From contig JAUJNY010000004.1 of NCBI GenBank assembly GCA_030447955.1, positions 190,039 through 254,038 on the forward strand: DNA of 64,000 nt, given 5' to 3'. Of the stretch, positions 24,699 through 32,139 are shown one piece after another; within the stretch, counting starts at the first letter, position 1, and the number at the start of each line of letters is the position of its first letter. A model generated the notes under the pieces. The model was given only the letters and a program-made list of their open reading frames with translations, made no database searches and had not been told where the DNA came from. This DNA is from Jiangellales bacterium (GTDB lineage: Bacteria > Actinomycetota > Actinomycetes > Jiangellales > Jiangellaceae). Both the position numbers and the translations under genes were made by a program.

Positions 24699-25559
24699 AT
24701 GTCCGAGGTGAAGCCCCTACGGATCGCTCTACCCAACAAGGGCCGCATGGCGCCCGCCGTGCACAAGCTGTTCGGGGACGCCGGGATGCACCTCGACGAC
24801 ATCGATGCCGAGAGCGCGCTGCTGAGCAGCATCAACGAGCGTTACGAGGCGATGTTCGTCCGCGCGACGGACATCCCGGCCTTCGTCGCCGACGGCGTCG
24901 CCGACGTCGGAGTCACGGGTTGGGACCTCGTGTGCGAGTCCGGGTTCGCCCTGACCGATCTGCTCGACCTGGGGCTCGGTCGAGCGCGGCTGGTCGTGGC
25001 GGCCCGCGCGTCGGCGGGCTTTGGCTCGCTCGCCGACATACCCGCGGAGCTGCGGGTCGCCACGTCCTTTCCTCGTCTGGCGCAGGCGTTCCTGACGGAT
25101 CGCGGGTTCAGCGTCGAGGTCGTCGGTCTGTCGGGGGCCACCGAGATTGCGCCGCACCTGGGGCTCGCCGACGTGATCGTCGACGTAGTGGCGACGGGGT
25201 CCACCCTGAGACGCAACGGCCTCGTGGAGCTCGAGACCATCCTCACGTCCTCGGCCCGGCTGGTTGCGCCCAAGACGGATTCCGCCCTGGAGCCGCTCGT
25301 TCTGCTTCTCGACTCCGTCGTGCAGGCCCGGGCCTGCCGGTACGTGATGGCGAACCTCCCCGCACCAGCCCTCGATCGGGTGGCGGCTGTCCTGCCCGGT
25401 GTCGAGAGTCCGACGGTGATGCCGTTACTGGGCACCGACCGCGTCTTTGCCGTGCATGCCGTCGTCGACGAGAGCAGCCTCGACGAGGTGATGACGGGCC
25501 TGCGCGCTCTCGGGGGCACCGGCATCGTCGTCACCCCCATGGAGCGGTTGGTGCGATGA
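24699..25559 (+). CDS. hisG: ATP phosphoribosyltransferase (long form)
   Basis: A 286-residue long-form HisG catalysing the first step of histidine synthesis (ATP plus PRPP). The N-terminus LRIALPNKGRMAP, the DVGVTGWDLV segment, and DVVATGSTLRRNGL, the PRPP loop, are all present. About 75 C-terminal residues form the ACT-like domain that usually binds histidine for feedback inhibition. ATG 24699 is chosen because it has GGAG upstream and matches the family start; an in-frame ORF reaching 24537 runs through the terminator. It is the first gene of a nine-gene overlapping operon. Confidence 0.93.
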   Translation: MSEVKPLRIALPNKGRMAPAVHKLFGDAGMHLDDIDAESALLSSINERYEAMFVRATDIPAFVADGVADVGVTGWDLVCESGFALTDLLDLGLGRARLVVAARASAGFGSLADIPAELRVATSFPRLAQAFLTDRGFSVEVVGLSGATEIAPHLGLADVIVDVVATGSTLRRNGLVELETILTSSARLVAPKTDSALEPLVLLLDSVVQARACRYVMANLPAPALDRVAAVLPGVESPTVMPLLGTDRVFAVHAVVDESSLDEVMTGLRALGGTGIVVTPMERLVR

Positions 25560-26536
25560 CCGCCGTCGATCTCAGCGCAAACACCAACCTGTGGGGATGT
25601 CCCCCGGTGGCACGCGCCCTCGTGAACCGGACGGCAGGCGACAACTTCGCGTACCCGAGCAGAAGTGCCGACCAGCTCCGTTCGGCGGTGGCGCGCGCAT
25701 TCGGGCTAGCGGCAGACATGGTGACGACCGGCTGCGGGTCTGATGAGGTCCTGGCCAACGCCTTCCGCGTCCTGGGCCGGCCCGGGGAGACGCTGGCCGC
25801 TCCACTGCCCACATTCACGGCGGTCGAAGAGTTTGCCCGCTCGGCCGACCTTGGTTTCACCGGCTGCGCCTTCGGCGAGGACTTCGCACTGGACATCGAC
25901 GCCATCACCGACACCCGCGCCGCCGTCGCGTACCTGTGCTCGCCGAACAACCCGACAGGGACCACCCTCGACATGACCGAGATCCGCCGCTTGCTGGAGC
26001 GGTTCGACGGCTACGTGGTCCTCGACGAGGCGTACATCGACTTCGGTGGACGCAGCTGCATCGATCTCGTCCGCGAGTACGACCGGCTGCTGGTGGTGCG
26101 CACCTTCTCCAAGGCGTACGGACTCGCCGGCCTGCGAGTGGGCTACGGCGTGGGAGCGCCGCAGCTTGTCTGCCGCATGGAAGCAGCGCGTGGCCCGTAC
26201 AAGGTCAGTCTCCCGGCGGAACTGGCCGCCGTCGCGGTCCTTGACGGCGAGGGTCGGCGCTGGGTCCACGACTCGGTGGCCAAGGCGAGGGCCAGCCGAC
26301 GGCTGCTTCAAGACCAGCTGGGAGCGAGGGGGATCGACTTCATCCCGTCGCAGGCCAACTTCGTCCTCGTACCGGTCCCGGACGCGGCCTCCGTCGCGGG
26401 TGTGCTGGCCGAGCGGGGCGTGGCCGTGCGGCAGTTCCTCGCACTGCCGCGCGTCGGTGATGCCGTACGCGTCACCGTCGGACCCGAGCCGGCCATGACC
26501 ACTGTCGCCGACGCGCTCGGGGAGGCCTTGGCATGA
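25556..26536 (+). CDS. hisC: Histidinol-phosphate aminotransferase
   Basis: A 326-residue class I/II aminotransferase, slightly short for HisC. It has the LSANTNLWGCPP start, CGSDEVL, SPNNPTGT, VVLDEAYIDFGG and the PLP-lysine motif TFSKAYGLAGLRVGY. It makes L-histidinol phosphate from imidazole acetol phosphate. The start ATG overlaps the hisG stop by 4 bases, and its own stop overlaps hisH. Confidence 0.93.
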   Translation: MTAVDLSANTNLWGCPPVARALVNRTAGDNFAYPSRSADQLRSAVARAFGLAADMVTTGCGSDEVLANAFRVLGRPGETLAAPLPTFTAVEEFARSADLGFTGCAFGEDFALDIDAITDTRAAVAYLCSPNNPTGTTLDMTEIRRLLERFDGYVVLDEAYIDFGGRSCIDLVREYDRLLVVRTFSKAYGLAGLRVGYGVGAPQLVCRMEAARGPYKVSLPAELAAVAVLDGEGRRWVHDSVAKARASRRLLQDQLGARGIDFIPSQANFVLVPVPDAASVAGVLAERGVAVRQFLALPRVGDAVRVTVGPEPAMTTVADALGEALA

Positions 26537-27126
26537 GGGTCCTCATATTCGATGCCGGAATCAGCAACGCGCACTCCATAGCAAAGGCGCTGCGTGCGGC
26601 GGATGCCGCAGCCGACGTCCGTACCGACCTCACCCTGCTGCCGTCAGCGGACTGCCTGGTGCTGCCGGGGGTGGGTGCGTTCGGCCCCGCAGCGCAGGCC
26701 CTGGCCCCGTACCGGGAGGCGCTCCGCACCGCCGTTACGCAGGGGCTGCCGGTGCTCGGCATCTGCCTAGGGATGCAGCTCCTTTTCGATCGCAGCCCGG
26801 AGTCACCAGGCGGTGGACTGGACGTCCTCGCCGGCGAGATCACCGCGTTGCCGACGCGGAGGCGGCCGCACATGGGGTGGAACCGCCTGGCGGTCGGCCC
26901 CGACCAGCCGCCGCTGGGGCTCGACTGGGCCTACTTCGCGCACTCCTACGTCTGCCACCCCGCGGACCCAGCGGCCATCTGGGCGACCACGGCGCACGAC
27001 GAGGTCCGGTTCGTGTGCGCCCTCCGTCGAGGGTCGGTGTGGGGTGTGCAGTTCCACCCGGAGAAGAGTTCCCGCGCCGGGATCGCGTTCCTGCGGCGGT
27101 TCCTCAGGGAGGTCCGATGCGGGTGA
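26533..27126 (+). CDS. hisH: Imidazole glycerol phosphate synthase, glutaminase subunit
   Basis: A 197-residue class I glutamine amidotransferase. It has LPGVGAFGPA, the nucleophile motif GICLGMQLLF (Cys near residue 78) and the FHPEKS His/Glu pair near the C-terminus. It supplies ammonia to HisF. The N-terminus reads FDAGISNAHS, diverging from the usual YGxGNLxS. The ATGA overlap with hisC and 10-base overlap with hisA indicate coupling. Confidence 0.93.
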   Translation: MRVLIFDAGISNAHSIAKALRAADAAADVRTDLTLLPSADCLVLPGVGAFGPAAQALAPYREALRTAVTQGLPVLGICLGMQLLFDRSPESPGGGLDVLAGEITALPTRRRPHMGWNRLAVGPDQPPLGLDWAYFAHSYVCHPADPAAIWATTAHDEVRFVCALRRGSVWGVQFHPEKSSRAGIAFLRRFLREVRCG

Positions 27127-27821
27127 TCCCGGCACTCGACCTACGCGACGGTGCCTGCGTGCAGCTCGTCGGCGGTTCCTACGCCGCCGAGCGCGTCCGG
27201 CTTGCCGACCCCGTAGCGGTGGCAGCCTCTTGGTTCGAGCGTGGCTTCGACCGGCTGCACCTTGTCGACCTCGACGCCGCCACGGGCAGGGGCGAGAACA
27301 ATAACGCCGTCGTGGACGCCCTGCTCACGCAGTGGCCGCAGCGGATCCAGGTAGGGGGCGGCGTACGGCGCACAGCGCGAGCCCGCGAGCTGCTCGTCAA
27401 CGGCGCCTCCAGCGTGGTCGTCGGCACCCGGGCACTCGAAGACCCAGCCTGGCTGTCTCGGTTGGCGTGCCGCTTCCCCGGTCAGGTGGTCGTGGCGTTG
27501 GACGTGCACACCGATCGTCCGATGGTCGACGGCTGGCAGCGGTCGCTGCCCGTCCGCATCGACGAGCTGCTGGGCGAGATGGAGGAGCTCCCGCTTGCCG
27601 GGCTCCTCGTGACAGCCGTACATCGCGAAGGTGCGCTGCAGGGTCCCGACGTCGAGCTCATGGCCCGGCTCAGGCGCGAGACACGGCACCCGCTCATGGC
27701 GGCCGGGGGCATTCGTCACGCGGCGGACGTCAGGGCACTCGCGGCCGTCGGTGTCCACGGCAGTGTAGTGGGGATGGCGCTGTACACCGGCGCCTTTGAC
27801 TTGGAGGAGCTTGCGACATGA
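27117..27821 (+). CDS. hisA: Phosphoribosyl-ProFAR isomerase HisA
   Basis: A 234-residue TIM barrel. The start VIPALDLRDGACVQL carries the catalytic Asp; LHLVDLDAATGR, QVGGGVRR, VVGTRALEDP and AAGGIRHAADV mark the phosphate loops. It catalyses the Amadori isomerisation of ProFAR. The second catalytic Asp region reads TAVHREGALQGPD, where many HisA have TxxxxDGT; this substitution deserves checking. It overlaps hisH by 10 bases and hisB by 4. Confidence 0.88.
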   Translation: MRVIPALDLRDGACVQLVGGSYAAERVRLADPVAVAASWFERGFDRLHLVDLDAATGRGENNNAVVDALLTQWPQRIQVGGGVRRTARARELLVNGASSVVVGTRALEDPAWLSRLACRFPGQVVVALDVHTDRPMVDGWQRSLPVRIDELLGEMEELPLAGLLVTAVHREGALQGPDVELMARLRRETRHPLMAAGGIRHAADVRALAAVGVHGSVVGMALYTGAFDLEELAT

Positions 27822-28354
27822 CCACCGTCACGCGCCGGACAACCGAGACCGAAGTCACCGTCAGCGTGGACGGCGACGGCGGTCGGCAGGCCGACACGAC
27901 GCTGCCCTTTCTCGACCACATGCTCCTCACGCTGGCCCGCTACTCCGACCTGCCGCTGGCCGTACGTGCCCGGGGGGATCTCGACCACCACATCGCCGAG
28001 GACGTCGCGCTGACCCTTGGCGAGACTCTCAAGCGGGTCATCCCTGAGCTGGCGACGCGGTACGGCGCTGCGATCGTGCCGATGGACGACGCCTTGGTGG
28101 AGGCGGTCGTGGACGTCGGCGGGCGAAGCTACTACGCCGGGCCGGTGCCGGATGAGACGTTCGAGCACTTCTTCCGGTCGCTCGCGACCGCCGCCGCGTT
28201 GACTCTGCACCTCGACGTCCGGCGCGGCCAGGATCCGCACCACGTCGTCGAGTGCGCGGTCAAGGCCTTCGGGCTAGCCCTTCGTCAGGCGCTGGCGAAC
28301 GGAGATGCGGTCTTCAGCACCAAGGGCAGCGTCGCCTGGGAGGTGCGGCCGTGA
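27818..28354 (+). CDS. hisB: Imidazoleglycerol-phosphate dehydratase
   Basis: A 178-residue HisB (dehydratase domain only, no phosphatase fusion). Metal ligands are visible in LPFLDHMLLTLARYS, DLDHHIAEDVALTLGE and DPHHVVECAVKAFG. It is a few residues shorter and more divergent than the usual actinobacterial HisB. ATGA overlap with hisA; GTGA overlap with hisF. Confidence 0.9.
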   Translation: MTTVTRRTTETEVTVSVDGDGGRQADTTLPFLDHMLLTLARYSDLPLAVRARGDLDHHIAEDVALTLGETLKRVIPELATRYGAAIVPMDDALVEAVVDVGGRSYYAGPVPDETFEHFFRSLATAAALTLHLDVRRGQDPHHVVECAVKAFGLALRQALANGDAVFSTKGSVAWEVRP

Positions 28355-29112
28355 CGAGCGCGCGGGTCGTCGCTTGCCTCGATGTCAGCGGCGGCCGCGT
28401 CGTCAAGGGCACCCGCTTTCGCGACCTGCGCGACATGGGTGACGCCGTGGAACTCGCTCGGCGGTACGAGGAGCAGGGCATCGACGAAATCGTCTTCCTC
28501 GACGTGTCGGCCACGCTGGAGGGTGAGGCGTCGATCCTCGCCCTTGCCGAGCGTGCCGCCGCTGAGGTGTTCGTACCGCTGACGATCGGCGGCGGCATCC
28601 GCAGCCTCGACGACATCGGGCGAGCGCTGCGGGCGGGAGCCGACAAGGTGGCGATCAACACCGCCGCGGTGGAGAACCCCGAGCTGATCGACGCGGCGTC
28701 GGACCGCTTCGGGGCGCAGTGCATCGTGATCAGCGTCGACACCGCCACGGTGAACGGCCGGCCCACCGTGTGGACCCGCAGCGGCACCGTCGACTCCGGG
28801 CGCCACCTGCTCGAGTGGGCAGCGGAATGTGAGCGCCGAGGAGCCGGCGAGCTCGTGGTCACAAGCATCGACCGGGACGGCACTCGGCGGGGTTACGACG
28901 TCGAGACGCTCGCGCAGGTCGCCGACGCGGTAGGGCTGCCGGTGGTCGCCTCGGGAGGGGCCGGCGGCATCGCCGACGTGGTCGAGGTCTTCCGCGGTAC
29001 GGCCGTCAGCGCCGCGCTCGTCGCCGGCATCCTCCACGAGGGAGAGGTGACGGTATCCGCGATCAAGACAGCGTTGGCCGCTGCCGGCCTGTGCGTCCGG
29101 GGGGCGTCATGA
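28351..29112 (+). CDS. hisF: Imidazole glycerol phosphate synthase, cyclase subunit
   Basis: A 253-residue TIM barrel. ARVVACLDVSGGRVVKG carries the first catalytic Asp, and VVTSIDRDGTRRGYD the second. IGGGIRSLDDI and VVASGGAGGIADV are the phosphate loops. With HisH it makes IGP and AICAR. The start GTG overlaps the hisB stop. Confidence 0.93.
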   Translation: MTSARVVACLDVSGGRVVKGTRFRDLRDMGDAVELARRYEEQGIDEIVFLDVSATLEGEASILALAERAAAEVFVPLTIGGGIRSLDDIGRALRAGADKVAINTAAVENPELIDAASDRFGAQCIVISVDTATVNGRPTVWTRSGTVDSGRHLLEWAAECERRGAGELVVTSIDRDGTRRGYDVETLAQVADAVGLPVVASGGAGGIADVVEVFRGTAVSAALVAGILHEGEVTVSAIKTALAAAGLCVRGAS

Positions 29113-29864
29113 GCAACCTGCTGGAGGCGGTTGAGGAGGTGACCCGACGCACCGGAGCGGTCGCCGCACGGTCGTTTCGCACCTCCCTGGCCGTGGAGCG
29201 CAAGTCCGACGGTTCGCCAGTCTCGACTGCCGACCGGGAGGCGGAGACGTTCGCCCGTACCTGGATCGGCGACCGATTCCCCGACGATTCGATCAGCGGG
29301 GAAGAGTTCGGTGAGACCGGTCGCGGCCGTCGGCGATGGGTGATCGACCCCATCGACGGGACGGTCTCGTTCCTCGCCGGGGTGCCGCTGTACTCCACGC
29401 TCATCGCCGCCGTGGAGGGCGAGGACGTCGTCGTCGGAGCGATTTCCTGCCCGTCCCTGGATGAGCTCGCCGTGGCCGCCCGCGGTGAAGGGTGCTGGTG
29501 GAACGGGGTCCGTTGCTCGGTCTCGGCGGTGGATGCGCTCGCGTCCGCACTCGTCCTCACCACCGACTCGACCTTCCGGGCCACTCCGGAGTGCCGGCCG
29601 GCGTGGGAACGGCTTTCGCAACGCAGCCGCAACGTACGCGGCTGGGGCGACGGCTTCGGATACCTCATGGTCGCGACGGGACGCGCGGAGGCCATGCTCG
29701 ACGGAATCGTTCAACCGTGGGACATCGCGGCCCCGCGGATCGTCGTGGAGGAGGCCGGCGGTGTCTTCACCGGCTGGCCCGGGCGCAACGACGGCCCCGG
29801 CAGTGGCGTGGCGACCAACGCAGTGCTGGCCGAGGAGGTGCGACGTGTCCTTGCGGATTCCTGA
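29109..29864 (+). CDS. hisN: Inositol-monophosphatase-type histidinol-phosphatase
   Basis: A 251-residue inositol-monophosphatase-fold enzyme. Metal-binding motifs are ISGEEFGE, WVIDPIDGTVSF and WDIAAPRIVVEEAGG. Its place inside the his operon, with ATGA overlap to hisF, and the absence of another phosphatase gene in the cluster support the HisN assignment over a generic phosphatase. Confidence 0.88.
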   Translation: MSNLLEAVEEVTRRTGAVAARSFRTSLAVERKSDGSPVSTADREAETFARTWIGDRFPDDSISGEEFGETGRGRRRWVIDPIDGTVSFLAGVPLYSTLIAAVEGEDVVVGAISCPSLDELAVAARGEGCWWNGVRCSVSAVDALASALVLTTDSTFRATPECRPAWERLSQRSRNVRGWGDGFGYLMVATGRAEAMLDGIVQPWDIAAPRIVVEEAGGVFTGWPGRNDGPGSGVATNAVLAEEVRRVLADS

Positions 29865-30456
29865 CGAGCTGACGTTCGACGCCGCGACCGGCACCGTCGT
29901 CGTGGTCACCGTCGATGACGCCACCGGCCGTGTGCTGATGGTGGCGCACGCCGACCGGGAGGCGCTGAGCCGCGCGGTGGAGACCGGGGAGATGCACTAC
30001 CGCTCCCGGCGACGGGGGCTGTGGCACAAGGGCGCCACAAGCGGCAACGTGCAACGGATCGTCGCCCTCACCGCGGACTGCGACGGCGACACCGTCCTCG
30101 CGCGCGTACGGCCTGCCGGTCCGGCCTGCCACAACGGCACTGCGTCCTGCTTTGCCGACTCCACGGCCGGCTCGCTGGGCCAGCTGGACGACGTGGTCGC
30201 GGATCGCGTTCGGGCGCCTCGGGAGGGTTCGTACACCAACCGCCTGCTCTCCGACGGCAACCTGGTGATCAAGAAGCTCGGTGAGGAGTGCGCCGAGGTC
30301 GTGGCAGCCCTCGCCTCGGGGAACCCCGACGCGGTGGTCGACGAGACAGCCGACCTGGTGTTCCACCTCGCCGTCGCCCTGCACTCCCGCGGCCGGTCCC
30401 TGGCCGACGTCCAACGTGTGCTCGCAGAGAGGCGCCGCGATGTTGACGTTGCTTGA
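29845..30456 (+). CDS. hisI: Fused PR-AMP cyclohydrolase / PR-ATP pyrophosphatase
   Basis: A 203-residue fusion. The N-terminal HisI domain (residues 1-115) has HYRSRRRGLWHKGATSGN and the Cys residues of ACHNGTASCF. The C-terminal HisE domain (about 120-203) has KKLGEECAEVVAAL and DETADLVFHLAVAL. It performs steps 2 and 3. Most actinobacteria have separate hisI and hisE genes, so the fusion is notable. The start GTG has GAGGAGG upstream and overlaps hisN by 20 bases. Confidence 0.92.
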   Translation: MSLRIPDELTFDAATGTVVVVTVDDATGRVLMVAHADREALSRAVETGEMHYRSRRRGLWHKGATSGNVQRIVALTADCDGDTVLARVRPAGPACHNGTASCFADSTAGSLGQLDDVVADRVRAPREGSYTNRLLSDGNLVIKKLGEECAEVVAALASGNPDAVVDETADLVFHLAVALHSRGRSLADVQRVLAERRRDVDVA

Positions 30457-31723
30457 CGCCCGGGGGGTGACGGACCTCGAGGCGTTCCTGCCGTCCGTCG
30501 ATGTGGCCGCTCACCCGGTCGACGCCGTACGCGAGATCCTCGCCGAGGTGCGTCGTGGCGGGGACGAGGCGGTACGGCGGCTCACGCACCGCTTCGACGG
30601 GGTGGACGTGGCGCAGTCCCGCGTACCGCGGGCGCAGTTGCACGCCGCCCTGGCCTGCCTCGATCCGCAGTTACGCAGCGCCCTCGAGGTGGCCGGCGCT
30701 CGAATCCGTCGCCACCACGAGCGTCAGCTCCCGGCGGATGCCGCGCACGAGGACGACGGCATCGTCGTTTCGGAACGCTTCGTCCCCCTGGACCGCGCCG
30801 GCCTGTACGTGCCGGGCGGCATGGCCGCGTATCCCTCGACGGTGCTCATGACGGCTCTTCCTGCCCGGGCCGCCGGCGTCACCGATCTCGTGATGTGCAC
30901 ACCTCCGGGCCCTGACGGGTCGGTGTCGCCGGTCGTGCTCGCCGCGGCCGCGCTCGTCGGCGTCGACGAGGTGCACGCCATCGGCGGCGCGCAAGCCATC
31001 GCCGCCTTGGCGTACGGCACCGAGTCGATGCGCCGCGTCGACGCCATTGCCGGACCCGGCAACCTCTTCGTCACCCTCGCCAAGCGGGAGGTGGCCGACG
31101 TCGTGAAGACTCCCGCCGCGTTCGCCGGCCCGTCAGAGGTCGTCGTCATCGCCGACGACACGGTCGACCCGGAGCTGGCTGCAATCGACATCGTCGTCCA
31201 GGCCGAGCACGGCCCGCATGGGCTGGCCTGGCTCGTCACCTGGTCGGAGACCGTGGCAGCAACGGTGTCGGAGCGGGTGCGGGCGTTGACGGAGTCGTCG
31301 CCCCGACGCTCGGCGATCGAGACAACGCTGCGCGAGAACGGCTACGCGGTCCTCGTCGAGAACGCGCAGCGGGCCGTCGAGGTCGCCAACGTCGTCGCTC
31401 CCGAGCACCTGGAGCTGCTGGTCGCAGACGCCGAGGAGTTGGCACGCGACGTTCGGCACGCCGGAGCGGTGTTCTGTGGTTCATGGTCGCCGGCGAGCCT
31501 CGGGGACTATGCCGCCGGCCCCAGCCATGTCCTCCCCGTCGCCCGGACTGCCCGATTCGGCAGCGGGCTCGGTGTCGAGGACTTCGGCAAACGGATGCAC
31601 GTGATCCGCGCCTCCGAAGCGGGGTTTCGCCAGTTGGCTCCCACTGTCGCCCGGCTGGCGCGGGCGGAGGGCTTGTACGCGCACGAGGCCTCGGTGACCT
31701 TGCGGATCAAGGAGCCGACGTAG
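30440..31723 (+). CDS. hisD: Histidinol dehydrogenase
   Basis: A 427-residue HisD. Motifs seen are GLYVPGGMAAYPSTVLM, IGGAQAIAALAYGTE, DAIAGPGNLFVTLAKR, GPSEVVVIADD and QAEHGPHGLAWLVT, with VAPEHLEL later. It carries out the last two oxidations to histidine with NAD. Family members usually have AEHD where this has AEHG, a change near the catalytic His that is worth noting. It overlaps hisIE by 17 bases and ends the operon. Confidence 0.93.
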   Translation: MLTLLDARGVTDLEAFLPSVDVAAHPVDAVREILAEVRRGGDEAVRRLTHRFDGVDVAQSRVPRAQLHAALACLDPQLRSALEVAGARIRRHHERQLPADAAHEDDGIVVSERFVPLDRAGLYVPGGMAAYPSTVLMTALPARAAGVTDLVMCTPPGPDGSVSPVVLAAAALVGVDEVHAIGGAQAIAALAYGTESMRRVDAIAGPGNLFVTLAKREVADVVKTPAAFAGPSEVVVIADDTVDPELAAIDIVVQAEHGPHGLAWLVTWSETVAATVSERVRALTESSPRRSAIETTLRENGYAVLVENAQRAVEVANVVAPEHLELLVADAEELARDVRHAGAVFCGSWSPASLGDYAAGPSHVLPVARTARFGSGLGVEDFGKRMHVIRASEAGFRQLAPTVARLARAEGLYAHEASVTLRIKEPT

Positions 31724-31759
31724 CGGCTGCTGCGAGTCGATTCTGGGAGAGACCGCCTC

Positions 31760-32122
31760 ATGGAGATATGGATCGATCCGTCCTGCTCGAAGTGTCGGAT
31801 GGCCACTGAGGCGCTCGACGAGGCCGGAGCCGGTTACGTCGTGCGTCACTACCTCGAGGACCCACCCACCGCGGAGGAACTGGACGCGGTGTTGCACCGG
31901 CTACGTCTCGAGCCGTGGGACGTGGCACGGATCAACGAACCGGTGGCCGAGGAGCTGGGGCTGGCTCAGCTACCGCATGAGCGGGGACGCTGGATCGAAC
32001 TGATGGTTGCCAATCCGGTGCTCATCCAACGGCCGATCATCACCGCGGACGACGGTACGACCGTGGTGGGACGCTCGGAAGCGGCGCTGCATCGAGTGCT
32101 CAAAGGATCAACGAGTTCCTGA
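31760..32122 (+). CDS. ArsC/Spx family reductase-like protein
   Basis: A 120-residue thioredoxin-fold protein of the ArsC/YffB family. It begins MEIWIDPSCSKCRMA with a CxxC in place of the usual CxxS of ArsC, and continues with VRHYLEDPPTAEEL and a C-terminal RPIITADDGTTVVG segment. There is no ars operon nearby. The substrate is unknown; it may be a glutaredoxin-dependent reductase or a Spx-like protein. It lies 36 bp after hisD on the same strand. Confidence 0.85.
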   Translation: MEIWIDPSCSKCRMATEALDEAGAGYVVRHYLEDPPTAEELDAVLHRLRLEPWDVARINEPVAEELGLAQLPHERGRWIELMVANPVLIQRPIITADDGTTVVGRSEAALHRVLKGSTSS

Positions 32123-32139
32123 TCGGAAGTGACGCGCGG

